Source: Coriobacteriaceae bacterium AF08-21 (GTDB lineage Bacteria > Actinomycetota > Coriobacteriia > Coriobacteriales > Coriobacteriaceae). Taken from it: a DNA stretch of 64,000 nt. The stretch spans positions 124,001 to 188,000 of the forward strand of contig JAQCQR010000001.1 in assembly GCA_027687465.1 (NCBI GenBank). The letters are read 5' to 3'. Position numbers and translations under genes: made by a program. Below the pieces are notes generated by a model. The model ran no database searches and was not told the origin of the DNA. It saw only the letters and a program-made list of their open reading frames with translations. This document shows positions 9,107-18,543 of the stretch, in pieces (the first letter of the stretch is position 1; each line of letters opens with the position of its first letter).

Positions 9107-10714
9107 TTACAGAAGACTCTCGAACTTCAGAAGACTCTCGAACTTCTCGCGAACCTGCGGGACGGTAAGGCCGATGATGACCTGGATTGACTGACCTTGG
9201 ACCACCAAGCCATGCGTACCGATCGCCTTGAAGGAAGCCTCGGGTGCAACGACGCTCTTGTCCTTGACGTTAACGCGCAGACGGGTAGCGCAGTTAGTTA
9301 CATCGATGATGTTATCCGTGCCACCGAGTAGATCGAGGATGTTCTCGGCAAGCACCAAGCGCTCATCATCTTTACTCTGGGCGACCGATTTGCCAGCAGC
9401 AGCGCCCTGCTTTTGCTTGTAGTCGGCCTTGGACTTGAGCTCGACCTCAACATCGTCATCCTCGCGACCGGGGGTCTTAAAGTCGAACTTGACGATCAGA
9501 AAACGGAAGACCACGACCCAAAGGGCGGTAAAGCACAGGCCGACAAGGATGGAGATGGTGTACTGCAGACCGTGTGCGGCCCAAAGGGGCAGCCAGTCCC
9601 ACGAGAGCATCGAGATGATGCCGCCGTCGAAGATGCCCACGACGCCAAGGAGGTTTTGAGCCATGCAGCCAAGCGCTCCGAGCACGCAGTGGACGACGAA
9701 CAGGCCGGGCGCGATGAACAGGAAGGTGAAGTCAAGCGGCTCGGTAATACCGCAAAGCATAGCGGTAAGGGTGACGGGGATGAGCAGAGCCTTGACGCGC
9801 TGCTTGCGCTCGGGCTTGGCGGTCATATAAAACGCAATGGCAACGCCAAGCGAGCCGAAGACTTTAGTCCATCCAGGGCAGGTATAGGCAGCCCAGGGTG
9901 CGGCATCCTTAAGAGCAATGCTCGGATCGGCAGCCAGTTGGGGCAGGATGTTAGCCCAAGCGGCAAAGATGCCGCCATTGACCGCCGCGTTGTCGTAATA
10001 GAACGGCGTATAGATAAAGTGGTGAAGGCCTGTAGGGATCAGCACGCGCTCGAAGAAAGCAAAGACGCCCACGCCAAACGTACCGGCGGAAAGGATGAAT
10101 CCCTGGAAGGCGGAGATAGCAGCCTGAACATGCGGCCACACCAGGCAGGCAATAAGAGCGACCGGAACCATAACGAAGAAACCGATCATATAAATGAACA
10201 CGGAGCCCGAGAACACGCCCAGCCACTCAGGAAGTTCGGTGTCGAAGAACTTGTTATGCAGCATCGTGGCGATACCAGAGATAATGAGCGCGCCCATGAT
10301 GCCCATGTCAAGCGTTTTGATGCTTGCGATAGTGGCAAGACCAGTACCGCTGCCCGCCTCGACAGAGTAGTCGACACCAAAGACAGGGCCCCACTGCCCC
10401 AAGATTGTGCTTACAAAGTAGTTGAAGGTAAGGTAGATGGCCAAAGTCTCCATGCAGCAGCGAGCGTTCTGCTTGTTCGCGAGCGAGATTGGCAACGCTA
10501 CGCAAAACAGCAACGGCATCTGGTTAAAGAGCGTCCAACCACCCTGGAGCAGCACATTCCAGCAATCAAACCAAAGATGACCCGCTGTGGCCATCTCGCC
10601 AAAGATCGCCTCGGTGGTAAACAACGTACCCAGGCCGACGACGATTCCGGAAAATGCGAAAAGAATTGCAGGCGTGTACATTGCACCGCCGAAACGTTGT
10701 ATCTTTTGCATCAT
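9107..10714 (-). CDS. PTS alpha-glucoside transporter, fused EIIC-EIIB
   Basis: This encodes about 535 residues from MMQKIQRFGGAMYTPAILFA. The ATG pair at 10711/10714 follows a GAGGGGG ribosome site at a slightly long spacing. The membrane EIIC domain (residues 1 to about 420) has about ten helices and the conserved ILIPTGLHHFIYTPFYY-type loop with LCGITEPLDF. A charged linker leads to EIIB, with the phosphorylated Cys in DVTNCATRLRV (about residue 472). It imports and phosphorylates alpha-glucosides for the adjacent GH4 enzyme. No EIIA domain is present, so a separate EIIA such as the crr-like gene at 38255 may serve it. The C-terminus carries an 18-bp tandem duplication. Confidence 0.9.
   Translation of the reverse strand: MMQKIQRFGGAMYTPAILFAFSGIVVGLGTLFTTEAIFGEMATAGHLWFDCWNVLLQGGWTLFNQMPLLFCVALPISLANKQNARCCMETLAIYLTFNYFVSTILGQWGPVFGVDYSVEAGSGTGLATIASIKTLDMGIMGALIISGIATMLHNKFFDTELPEWLGVFSGSVFIYMIGFFVMVPVALIACLVWPHVQAAISAFQGFILSAGTFGVGVFAFFERVLIPTGLHHFIYTPFYYDNAAVNGGIFAAWANILPQLAADPSIALKDAAPWAAYTCPGWTKVFGSLGVAIAFYMTAKPERKQRVKALLIPVTLTAMLCGITEPLDFTFLFIAPGLFVVHCVLGALGCMAQNLLGVVGIFDGGIISMLSWDWLPLWAAHGLQYTISILVGLCFTALWVVVFRFLIVKFDFKTPGREDDDVEVELKSKADYKQKQGAAAGKSVAQSKDDERLVLAENILDLLGGTDNIIDVTNCATRLRVNVKDKSVVAPEASFKAIGTHGLVVQGQSIQVIIGLTVPQVREKFESLLKFESLL
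9110..9145. repeat. 18-bp perfect tandem duplication at the 3' end of the PTS gene
   Basis: CAGAAGACTCTCGAACTT occurs twice back to back (9110-9127, 9128-9145). It adds a second KFESLL to the EIIB C-terminus, giving KFESLLKFESLL before the stop. Confidence 0.9.
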
Positions 10715-10858
10715 GACGGGGAATCCCCCTCTCTTCATTCGGAGCGCTGCGGTTTTGGCTTCACTCGAGACCGCAGACGCGCCGTTTGCGTGTACCTCGT
10801 GCAATAGGACGGGTGGGCCCGCTTCCCTGACTTCTTGCGCTTCTATTTTTATCATATC

Positions 10859-11019
10859 ACTTATCTAGACAAGTTAGTATAAATACTACGGTCGGTAAAC
10901 GGTTGATTATTGGCCGTAAACGGTATATGTCCAGTATTTCGCCTGCTAAATCTGATATAGGTGATAGCTGCAATTCATATTTCTTTTTTACTTGTCTAGA
11001 TATGCTTGTCTATATCTGC
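10859..11019. promoter_or_regulatory. Operator sites in the divergent PTS / dehydrogenase control region
   Basis: ACTTATCTAGACAAGT (10859-10874) is a nearly perfect palindrome. Related copies are ACTTGTCTAGATATGC (10990-11005) and GCTTGTCTATATCTGC (11004-11019). The CTTGTCTAGA-type site resembles operators of GntR/HutC-family sugar regulators such as TreR. The GntR gene two genes away at 12162 is the obvious candidate. A pair of GTAAACGG elements (10895-10902, 10915-10922) lies between and is unexplained. Confidence 0.65.
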
Positions 11020-11070
11020 AGACATACCTATACTTCATTACAACATTCACCACCACGTTAAGGAGTCACC

Positions 11071-12096
11071 ATGAAAAGCGCGGTCTTCTATGGAAAGCAC
11101 GATCTCAGGGTCGAGGATTCGACAAAGCCGGCGGTGGGCAAGCGCGACGTTCTGATCAACGTCAAGGCTTGCGGCGTCTGCGGTACCGACGTTCATATCT
11201 ATGAAGGCGACAAGGGTGCAGCCGACGTTACCCCGCCCACGATCCTTGGTCATGAGTTTGCGGGCGTTGTCGAGGCCGTGGGCAGCGACGTCGCTGGCTT
11301 TAAACCGGGCGATCGCGTGTGCATCGACCCAAACCATCCCTGCGGCTGCTGCGAACCCTGCCGCGACGGAATCAACCACTACTGCGAGCATATGACCGGT
11401 TACGGCACCACCGTTAACGGCGGCTTTGCCGAGTACTGCTCCGTCGATATGCAGCAAGTCTACAAGTTGGGCGATCACACCAGCTTTGAGCAGGGTGCTA
11501 TGACCGAGCCCGTCGCCTGCTGCCTGCACGGCATCGATATGTGCAACATCAAGCCCGGCAGCACGGTTGTCGTCATCGGCGGTGGCATGATCGGTCTGCT
11601 CATGATGCAGCTTGCCAAAAACGCCGGCGCCACCAAGGTTGTCTTGCTCGAGCCCGTCGAGGGCAAGCGCGAGGTTGCGCTCAAACTCGGCGCCGATCTG
11701 GCAATTGATTCCATCCACGAGGACGTCCCGGCCCGCCTGAAGCAGGAGGGCGTCGGCAACGTCGATGTCGTTATCGAGTGTGTTGGCAAGCCCGTCACCA
11801 TCGAGCAGGCCATCCAGATCGCCGGCCACAAGGCTACGGTCATGATGTTCGGCCTCACCAAGCCCGATGAGACAATCACCGTCAAGCCCTTCGAGGTCTT
11901 CCAGAAGGAGCTTGTGCTCACCTCGTCCTACATCAACCCTTATACGCAGCGTCGCGCGCTCGAGCTCATCGACTCGGGCAGGATCGACGTTTCCTCGATG
12001 GTCGCAAAAGTGGCCTCCCTCGACGAACTCGGCGCCATCCTGTCAGACCCGGCCCTGCGTGCCATGGGTAAATATATAATCGACCCCAGCAAGTAA
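11071..12096 (+). CDS. Zinc-dependent medium-chain dehydrogenase (sorbitol dehydrogenase-like)
   Basis: This encodes 341 residues and starts after AAGGAG. The catalytic zinc ligands are Cys in ACGVCGTDVHIYEG and His-Glu in GHEFAGVVEAVG. The structural zinc lobe is CGCCEPCRDGINHYC. The Rossmann motif is VVVIGGGMIGLL. Such enzymes oxidise polyols or secondary alcohols with NAD(P). It is divergent from the alpha-glucoside PTS gene across shared operators and followed 65 bp later by a GntR regulator, so it belongs to the same regulon. That context suggests action on a sugar or sugar-alcohol product, but the substrate cannot be named from sequence. Confidence 0.85.
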   Translation: MKSAVFYGKHDLRVEDSTKPAVGKRDVLINVKACGVCGTDVHIYEGDKGAADVTPPTILGHEFAGVVEAVGSDVAGFKPGDRVCIDPNHPCGCCEPCRDGINHYCEHMTGYGTTVNGGFAEYCSVDMQQVYKLGDHTSFEQGAMTEPVACCLHGIDMCNIKPGSTVVVIGGGMIGLLMMQLAKNAGATKVVLLEPVEGKREVALKLGADLAIDSIHEDVPARLKQEGVGNVDVVIECVGKPVTIEQAIQIAGHKATVMMFGLTKPDETITVKPFEVFQKELVLTSSYINPYTQRRALELIDSGRIDVSSMVAKVASLDELGAILSDPALRAMGKYIIDPSK

Positions 12097-12161
12097 ATCG
12101 ATTGACACCTGCGCGGGCGGCCCTCACCCGTCGTTCGCGCACCCAGCTCTAGGAGACCGTC

Positions 12162-12917
12162 ATGGCGCGAGCCATCTTCCAAACTATTTATGACAACGTG
12201 AAGCAGTCGATTGACGACGGCACATACGCCTATCAGAGTTATCTGCCTTCGGAGACTGAGCTCACGCAGCTGTTTGACTGTTCGCGCATGACGGTCCGTC
12301 GCGCCATCTCGATGCTTGCGGCAGATGGTTACGTGCTCCCCCAGCAAGGCAAAGGCATGCGCGTCATTCGCAACATCAGTGACGAGAAGAGTCGTGGTGG
12401 CGGCGGACTCGAGACCTTTAAGGAAATCGCGGTCAACCGAGGCTTTGAGCTCAAGACTGTCACCACCGTCTTTGAGCTCCTCATCTGCAGCAAGGCGCTC
12501 TCCAAGATTACTGGGTTTCCCGAAGGCTGTGAGCTCACACGCGCCAAACGCATCCGTTATGCAGACGGACAAGCCGTGTGCTCCGACGACTCCTATTACC
12601 TAAGCTCACAAGTACCGGGGCTGACACCCGAGATTGTCAACGACTCGATCTATCGTTACCTCGAAGAAGATCTTGGCATTAAGATTGCCACGGGCAAACG
12701 CGATGTAACGATCGAGCATCCCACGCCCGAGGATACGCGTGTGCTCGATCTTGACGACTTTAACGCACTCGCCGTTATACGCGGGCAGACCTACAACGCC
12801 GACGGCATCCTTATGGAATACACCGAGACCAAACAGGTCCCCGGGTTCTTTTTGCTCCATGAAACCGTGACGCGCAACGGTAGCGGTCGAACCGGCCACC
12901 AAAGCAGCATGAACTAA
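12162..12917 (+). CDS. GntR/HutC-family transcriptional regulator
   Basis: This encodes 251 residues from the ATG at 12162 after TAGGAG. The N-terminal winged helix has LPSETELTQLFDCSRMTVRR and AISMLAADGYVLPQQGKGM. The C-terminal UTRA ligand-binding domain (about 85-240) is typical of HutC-type regulators that sense phosphorylated sugars. It lies directly downstream of the dehydrogenase and near the phospho-alpha-glucosidase/PTS operon, whose control region holds matching palindromes. It is probably a repressor relieved by a sugar phosphate. The regulatory sign is inferred. Confidence 0.88.
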   Translation: MARAIFQTIYDNVKQSIDDGTYAYQSYLPSETELTQLFDCSRMTVRRAISMLAADGYVLPQQGKGMRVIRNISDEKSRGGGGLETFKEIAVNRGFELKTVTTVFELLICSKALSKITGFPEGCELTRAKRIRYADGQAVCSDDSYYLSSQVPGLTPEIVNDSIYRYLEEDLGIKIATGKRDVTIEHPTPEDTRVLDLDDFNALAVIRGQTYNADGILMEYTETKQVPGFFLLHETVTRNGSGRTGHQSSMN

Positions 12918-12926
12918 CCATCTATT

Positions 12927-12998
12927 AGTTGCGGTGGAATAGTTCCTAGAATGGCCAGCTTAAGGGCAAAACAGGAACTATTCCACCGCAACTTTTTT
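12927..12998 (+). terminator. Long-stem terminator after the GntR gene
   Basis: A perfect 21-bp stem (12927-12947 with 12973-12993) is followed by a T run. A second hairpin (GGCCGG 12999-13004 with CCGGCC 13024-13029) follows at once and precedes the convergent ferredoxin gene, so the pair probably works in both directions. The stem is unusually long for a simple terminator. Confidence 0.8.
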
Positions 12999-13048
12999 GG
13001 CCGGCGGGGCAGTACCTGTCCCACCGGCCATCATTTACGCACTTTTAG

Positions 13049-14302
13049 CTAGTCCGCGAGCTTTTCCACCTGGTCGAGCACCTTGTTGAGCTTTTCCTTT
13101 GCCTCGGCCTTGACCTTCTCAGCTTCTTCGTGAGCCTTCGCCTTCTGGGCAGCCTTTTCCTCGGCCTCGGGGTCAACGACAACCAAGTTGGACGCATCGT
13201 GTTCAACCAGCTTGAGCGCATGCTCGGGACAAACCTTGACACAGGCGCCGCAGCCTAAACAATACGTGGACTCCAACGCAAAGCGGCCGCTTCCCACCAA
13301 ATCGCAGGCGAACGTGGGGCATACATTGACGCACTCGCCGCACGACGTGCACTTGTCAAAATCGCATTCCGGCGTGCTCACCTGCATGTTCTGGGCAAGC
13401 TCGGGGTGGTTTTGCAGCGTCGAGAGCACCAGCTGCCGCCCGTGCGTGAGCGAACGGCGACGCTTGGTCGTCGTGGTGCCGCACATGGTGTTGAGCGTAC
13501 GCTCCAACTGGGTAATCTGGTGGCGATGGGCTTTGAGCTTCTGCGTCACCGAGGCCAGCGCCGCCGTTGCCGGGTTGAGCTTGGTCACCGTCAGGCCCGT
13601 GGTGCGAGCGATCTTTTCCATGTACTCCTTGCGCTCGTACTCGCGGCGCTTATGGCATTTGAGGCTCTTGGGGTCGACCTCCAAGCCCATACCCGTGCCA
13701 GACCACTCCTCGGCCTTCGCAATGGCCTCGCCCAGAATATCCTCACCGCCGGTGTTGCGGCATTTATCGCACACGCCCAACGGCAGGTACACGCTCACGT
13801 TGGGATAGTCGGCCAGTACCGAAAACCAGGTCTCGGCCGTAATATCGCCCACACAGGCAACAACAACCTCGTTCTCGCGCGGCATGCGCTTAAGGGCGCG
13901 CGTGCAGGTGACGTAGGCGGTCTCGTGGCTCGTAGCCGCCGAGACAATGTCGTCGTAGACGTTTTTGGGCGCCAGGCGCGGCGAGATGATTGCCTCGGTC
14001 GGACAGGCAGCGGCGCACAGGCCGCACTTGCGACAGGAGTCGAGGATCTCGATGGCGTCTTCCTCGACCTCGATAGCGTTGACCGGGCACACGTCCATGC
14101 ACGCGGTGCAGCCGCTCTTTTCGTTTTTGCAGGTCAGGCACGGAATGGTGTTGCCGCGCGGACGCTCCTTGTAGTCGGCAGGATTCCACTGCGGCGCCGA
14201 CGGATCGAGTGCATCGGTCACACCGCCAAGCGGGTTTTTAAGAAAGTCGAAACCCTTGCTGATCTCGATAATGTCATCAAACAGATCGTGTTCCTGCGCC
14301 AT
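13049..14302 (-). CDS. Four-cluster 4Fe-4S ferredoxin-like protein
   Basis: This encodes 417 residues from the ATG at 14302, with AGGGAGGGG upstream. Two CxxCxxCxxxCP-type 4Fe-4S motifs lie in the N-terminal quarter: CTACMDVCP, and CRKCGLCAAACP. A middle domain with scattered cysteines (VCDKCRNTGG, LKCHKRREYE) follows, then two more clusters (CTSCGECVNVCP, CLGCGACVKVCP). The end is a charged Lys/Glu/Ala-rich coiled-coil tail. It is soluble with no signal peptide and is likely an electron carrier or a subunit of an anaerobic redox complex, but the partner is unknown. The nearby dehydrogenases are separate transcription units. Confidence 0.75.
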   Translation of the reverse strand: MAQEHDLFDDIIEISKGFDFLKNPLGGVTDALDPSAPQWNPADYKERPRGNTIPCLTCKNEKSGCTACMDVCPVNAIEVEEDAIEILDSCRKCGLCAAACPTEAIISPRLAPKNVYDDIVSAATSHETAYVTCTRALKRMPRENEVVVACVGDITAETWFSVLADYPNVSVYLPLGVCDKCRNTGGEDILGEAIAKAEEWSGTGMGLEVDPKSLKCHKRREYERKEYMEKIARTTGLTVTKLNPATAALASVTQKLKAHRHQITQLERTLNTMCGTTTTKRRRSLTHGRQLVLSTLQNHPELAQNMQVSTPECDFDKCTSCGECVNVCPTFACDLVGSGRFALESTYCLGCGACVKVCPEHALKLVEHDASNLVVVDPEAEEKAAQKAKAHEEAEKVKAEAKEKLNKVLDQVEKLAD

Positions 14303-14453
14303 GCGCGGCCCCTCCCTGAGCAGTGCAAACAAGCAAAAGATAATGATACGCTATCGGCCCACGCCTCGGGCAAATTACACGCGGAGCACCTTTGCGGCAA
14401 ATAGCCCATGGCCTATCGCCGCCTCGATTGCACAAGGTCAATCAAGCGCCAAA

Positions 14454-15522
14454 CTATGCCTCGCACATGAGCTGCACGAGCTTTTGTTTGGTCACCTTGG
14501 CCTGCTCGTTGGCCATATTTCGCTCGTTTCTAAAGACCGCATCCGCAACGCTCATCAGGTCGGCATCGGAAATCTCGCCAAGGCCCAGCTCCTCGAGCGT
14601 CGTCGGCAGACCAACGCGCTGGCAAAACTCGAGCACGTGATCAAGCTCGGGTGCACGCTCCAGGCGCAGCTGCACCACCAGGCCAAATGCCACGGCTTCA
14701 CCATGCATGGCCTTGCACTCGGGCAGAATCGTCAGACCGTTGGCGATGGCATGCGCCAACGCCAAGCCACCGCTCTCAAAGCCAACACCCGAAAGCAGAG
14801 TATTGCACTCGATCAGGCGCTCAACCGCCGGCGATGTACGCCCCTTTTTGAGATCGCGCTTGGCAGCGACACCGTACTCCATGAGTGTGTCATAGCAGGC
14901 ACGAGCCGCAACCAAGGCCAAGTGTCCCGGCGCGCCACCGTGCTCGTTGGCGCCGTGCGCCGCGACGCACGAACGCGCCTCGAAGTACGTTGCCAGCGCA
15001 TCGCCCATACCAGCGACCGTCATACGCAGTGGAGCCGCCGCGACCACGTTGGTATCGACCACGACCAGGTCTGGATTCTTCTCGAGCATCAGGTAGCGGT
15101 CGAACGACCCATCCTCGTGATACAGCACCGAAATCGCGCTGCACGGACCGTCCATCGAAGCCGCCGTGGGGCACACGCACAACGGCAGCTCGGCATAAAA
15201 CGCTACTGCCTTGGCGATATCGAGCATTTTGCCGCCGCCAATACCCACCACCATGTCGCAATACTCGGCCCGGGCTTCCTTGGCCATTTTCGACAACGGC
15301 ATCTTCCGTACACGGACCGTTGTAAATTTTAAAGAACGGCTCGCTTAGATCTTCATCCAGAAATCCATCGACGACCTGCCTGCACAGCCGATCCTCGGTG
15401 CCCTGGTCAAACAAGACATAGGCAGCGCAGCCCAACCATGACAAATACCTGCCCTGACGCGAAAGTTCGCCCGGCCCTTGAACATACCGGCCGGGACCTC
15501 CATAAACCATGGGAAGCGCCAT
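14454..15522 (-). pseudogene. Glycerol dehydrogenase paralog, broken by a one-base frameshift
   Basis: Two overlapping reverse frames together make one GldA-like protein. The N-terminal part (MALPMVYGGPGRYVQGPGEL to NGPCTEDAVVE, 15522 to about 15291) continues in another frame as MAKEARAEYCDMVVGIGGGK down to 14454. Removing one base from the T4 run at 15287-15290 (AAAA on the coding strand) joins them. It also restores the same residue spacing as the intact neighbour at 15636. The C-terminal part keeps the NAD loop VVGIGGGKMLDIAKAV and metal-binding regions. It is either a true pseudogene, a slippage-expressed gene or a sequencing error in a short homopolymer. Confidence 0.8.
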
Positions 15523-15590
15523 ACGAGAATCCGCCCTTCATCAAACAACGATTGGTGCAAAGTAACCTAACCCCTTTGCACCATAGCAAA

Positions 15591-15623
15591 AAGGGGCAAA
15601 GCCATCTGTCGGCTTTGCCCCTT
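15591..15623 (-). terminator. Terminator downstream of gldA
   Basis: A 13-bp stem, AAGGGGCAAAGCC (15591-15603) with GGCTTTGCCCCTT (15611-15623), is followed on the reverse strand by TTTTT. It separates the intact gene from the broken paralog. Confidence 0.85.
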
Positions 15624-15635
15624 CCTTACCTTAGT

Positions 15636-16736
15636 TTACTCATCCATAAGGTAATAATGACCCAGTGCGTCGGCACCCAGGATGGCGTTGGCGACCATCT
15701 CAGGCGTCACCTCAAACGGCATGTTGCACATGGTATCCTCGGGCGCGCACGCGGCCTCGGCAACAATCATGGCCTGCTCGCGTGTAAGCTCGGCAACGCC
15801 AAGTTCCTTCATCGTGACCGGCAGGCCCAGCTCAATGCAGAAGCCCAAGACTTCCTCGAGCTTCTCGGTCGGGGCATCCTCGAGTACCAGCTGGACGATG
15901 GTGCCGAAGGCGACCTTCTCGCCGTGATACATGCCGTGGCACTCGGGCAGCATCGTCAGGCCATTGTGGATGGCATGAGCAGCAGCAAGGCCCGAGCTCT
16001 CAAAGCCAATGCCCGAAAGCAGCGTGTTGGCCTCAATGATGTGCTCGACGGCAGGCGTGAGCGCACCCTTCTCCAGTGCAACCTTGGCCTTGACGCCATC
16101 AGCCATGAGCGTCTCATAGCAGAGCTTGGCGAGCGCCAGGCCGGCCATACCGCCCTTGCCGCCGGCGCAAGTGCCACCGTCGGCATCGTGCGTCGCCTGA
16201 GCCTCAAAGTAGGTTGCGAGCGCATCGCCCATACCGGAAACCGTCAGGCGCACCGGGCTCGCCGCGATAACCGTCGTATCCATCAGGACAATGTTGGGGT
16301 TTGCCTTAAGGAAGAGATATTTATCGAACTGGCCGTCATCGGTATAGAGCACCGAAAGCGCCGAACACGGAGCATCGGTCGAGGCGATGGTGGGGCAAAT
16401 GATAACCGGGGACTCCAGGTAATAGGCGACGGCCTTCGCGGTGTCGAGAATCTTGCCGCCACCGACACCGACGATGATGTCGCAACCGTTGTCGCGGGCG
16501 AGCGCAACCAGGCGATCGACCTCGCCCTTGGAGCACTCGCCGTTAAAGTCCTCAAACAGCAGCTCGGCCTTAGCCTCGGCAAAACCGCCCTCGATCTTGG
16601 CACCGACGCGCTTCTTGCCCGAAGGCGTCACGATGACGAGGGCCTTAGCGCCGAGCGGCTCGACATAAGAACCGAGCTTGGCCAGCTCGTCCGGGCCCTG
16701 GATGTACTTGCTGGGGCTATTAAAAATTGCAGCCAT
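15636..16736 (-). CDS. gldA: Glycerol dehydrogenase
   Basis: This encodes 366 residues of the iron/zinc-type GldA family, which oxidises glycerol to dihydroxyacetone with NAD. The N-terminal motif is YIQGPDELAKLGSYVEPLGA. The NAD-binding motif is IIVGVGGGKILDTAKAVAYY. SGMGDALATYFEAQ carries the metal-binding Asp, and metal His residues lie in AAHAIHNGLTMLPECHGMYH. It has its own terminator, and an iron alcohol dehydrogenase gene with a separate terminator lies upstream. A related broken copy lies just downstream, so this pair arose by tandem duplication. Confidence 0.92.
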   Translation of the reverse strand: MAAIFNSPSKYIQGPDELAKLGSYVEPLGAKALVIVTPSGKKRVGAKIEGGFAEAKAELLFEDFNGECSKGEVDRLVALARDNGCDIIVGVGGGKILDTAKAVAYYLESPVIICPTIASTDAPCSALSVLYTDDGQFDKYLFLKANPNIVLMDTTVIAASPVRLTVSGMGDALATYFEAQATHDADGGTCAGGKGGMAGLALAKLCYETLMADGVKAKVALEKGALTPAVEHIIEANTLLSGIGFESSGLAAAHAIHNGLTMLPECHGMYHGEKVAFGTIVQLVLEDAPTEKLEEVLGFCIELGLPVTMKELGVAELTREQAMIVAEAACAPEDTMCNMPFEVTPEMVANAILGADALGHYYLMDE

Positions 16737-16766
16737 AACTATCCCATTCTCTAAAAGAAAAAAGAA

Positions 16767-16798
16767 AGGGGCTCCGTACAGATACGTGCGGAGCCCCT
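16767..16798 (-). terminator. Terminator of the iron alcohol dehydrogenase gene
   Basis: The stem AGGGGCTCCG (16767-16776) with CGGAGCCCCT (16789-16798) is followed on the reverse strand by a T-rich tract. Confidence 0.85.
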
Positions 16799-16819
16799 CG
16801 TTACGATAACAAGAGTCGA

Positions 16820-18043
16820 TTAGAAATCGATGTCGGTGTCGTAGTAGCAGGCCTTGAGAATCTTCTCGAAGTCGGCAGCCTTGGTCTCACGCGGGTTCTC
16901 GGGCGTGCAGGCGTCCTGCTCGGCGTTCGCGGCGATCTCGGGCAGCTTGGCGAGGAACTCCTCCTCGGAAACCATCTGCGGGTTCTCGGCGTCGACCTTC
17001 ACGCCGCCATTCGCGTAATCCTTGATGGACTGCGGAATGTTGAGCTGGTCGTTGAGGTCGCGAATCTTCTGGACGAGCGCAGCGATGAGCTCCTCGTTGG
17101 TCTCGCCGGGAAGGTGCAGGATCTCCTTGGCCACGTAAGCGTAACGCTCGGCAGCACGCGGGTCCTTGGAGTTCCACTGGATGACCTTGCCCAGGTACAT
17201 AGCATTAGCGGCACCGTGGATGATGTGGCCGTTCTCGAAGGCAGCACCGGTCTTGTGAGCCATGGAGTGAACGATGCCGAGCAGGCCCGAGGAGAAGGCG
17301 ATACCGGCGATGCACTGAGCCTCGTGCATGTGCTGACGGGCCTCATGGTCGCCAGCATAGGACTTGGGCAGCCACTCGACGATCTCGCGGATGCCGTGCA
17401 GGGCGTTGGCGTCGGTGAACATGGAAGCGCAGGTGGAAACGTAGGCCTCCATGCAGTGGGTCAGAGCGTCCATACCGGTGTGAGCGCACAGCTTGGCAGG
17501 CATGGTGTAGGTGAGCTCGGGGTCGACGATGGCGACATCAGGGGTGATGTTGAAGTCGGCCAGCGGGTACTTGATGCCCTTGGCGTAGTCGGTGATGACG
17601 GAGAAGGCAGTGACCTCGGTAGCGGTACCGGAGGTAGAGGAGATGGCGCAGAAATGGGCCTTCTGACGCAGCTCAGGGAAGCTGAACGGCTGGATGATGT
17701 TATCGAAGGACTCCTCGGGATACTCGTAGAAGACCCACATGGCCTTAGCGGCATCGATGGGCGAGCCGCCGCCGATGGCGATAATCCAGTCGGGCTCGAA
17801 CTCGCGCATGGCCTCGGCGCCCTTCATGACCGTCTCGATGGACGGATCGGACTCGACGCCCTCGAACAGCTTGACCTCGAAGCCGCCCTCTTTGAGGTCG
17901 GCCTCAACGTCCTGCAAGAACCCGCCGCGGCGCATAGAGCTGCCGCCAGAAACGATGATGGCCTTCTTGCCCTTGAGGTTCTTCACCTCGTGGCGAGCGC
18001 CCTCACCAAAGTACAGATCGCGAGGATTGGTAAAACGTCCCAT
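16820..18043 (-). CDS. Iron-containing alcohol dehydrogenase
   Basis: This encodes 407 residues from the ATG at 18043, chosen for AGGAGGC just upstream. The NAD-binding GGGSPIDAAKAMWVFYE and the family signature region STSGTATEVTAFSVI are present. Metal ligands occur in AHTGMDALTHCMEAYVS and GIVHSMAHKTGAAFENGHII. These type III enzymes reduce aldehydes or ketones to alcohols in fermentation (BDH/1,3-propanediol dehydrogenase relatives). It neighbours two glycerol dehydrogenase genes, which hints at glycerol or diol metabolism. It is monocistronic, with a long 5' region and its own terminator. The exact substrate is uncertain. Confidence 0.92.
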   Translation of the reverse strand: MGRFTNPRDLYFGEGARHEVKNLKGKKAIIVSGGSSMRRGGFLQDVEADLKEGGFEVKLFEGVESDPSIETVMKGAEAMREFEPDWIIAIGGGSPIDAAKAMWVFYEYPEESFDNIIQPFSFPELRQKAHFCAISSTSGTATEVTAFSVITDYAKGIKYPLADFNITPDVAIVDPELTYTMPAKLCAHTGMDALTHCMEAYVSTCASMFTDANALHGIREIVEWLPKSYAGDHEARQHMHEAQCIAGIAFSSGLLGIVHSMAHKTGAAFENGHIIHGAANAMYLGKVIQWNSKDPRAAERYAYVAKEILHLPGETNEELIAALVQKIRDLNDQLNIPQSIKDYANGGVKVDAENPQMVSEEEFLAKLPEIAANAEQDACTPENPRETKAADFEKILKACYYDTDIDF

Positions 18044-18543
18044 ACTGTGCCTCCTAAACAAGCCCCTCTTAGACTTGCGTATATAACGGAGCACCCGATT
18101 GGCTCCGTTAGGACCGTTTTGCGCGTTGCCGGCGATGACAATGCGCGATGTCTAAACATCTCAACGCTCAGACAAACACTATTTTACCGTTCTGGTTGGT
18201 CAGTTATTCACCTAAAGCCAACAATGATGAAACGTTTTTTCTATCCCTGAAGACCCTTGTGGGGCATTCATACTCCCAAGCTGGGCAAACGTTTTATCAA
18301 GGTTGACCACATATCCCGGGCAGGACTGTGCCCCTCCAAAATGCACCCCGTTCGCCGCCAAAAATCGACCGTTTGCGGCACCGTGATACCACTCAGTCGT
18401 CCCAGGTGCCGACATTTGTGCGGCATCCGTCTTCGTGGTGCAAAGGTGCATGTCCAAGTGCGGCACCCCCGGTGTGCCACATGCGGGTAAACTAGAACCT
18501 TATATAGAGACATTTGAACCCTAACCGCAGCAAAGGAGGCCCC
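18044..18543. other. 500-bp divergent intergenic region with TGCGGCA repeats
   Basis: I see no convincing gene. The octamer core TGCGGCA or TGCCGCA-like variants recur near 18373, 18409, 18418, 18458 and 18474, partly as inverted pairs. The region must hold the promoters for the iron alcohol dehydrogenase (left) and the TPR-like gene (right). No confident -35/-10 pair was found. Confidence 0.4.
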
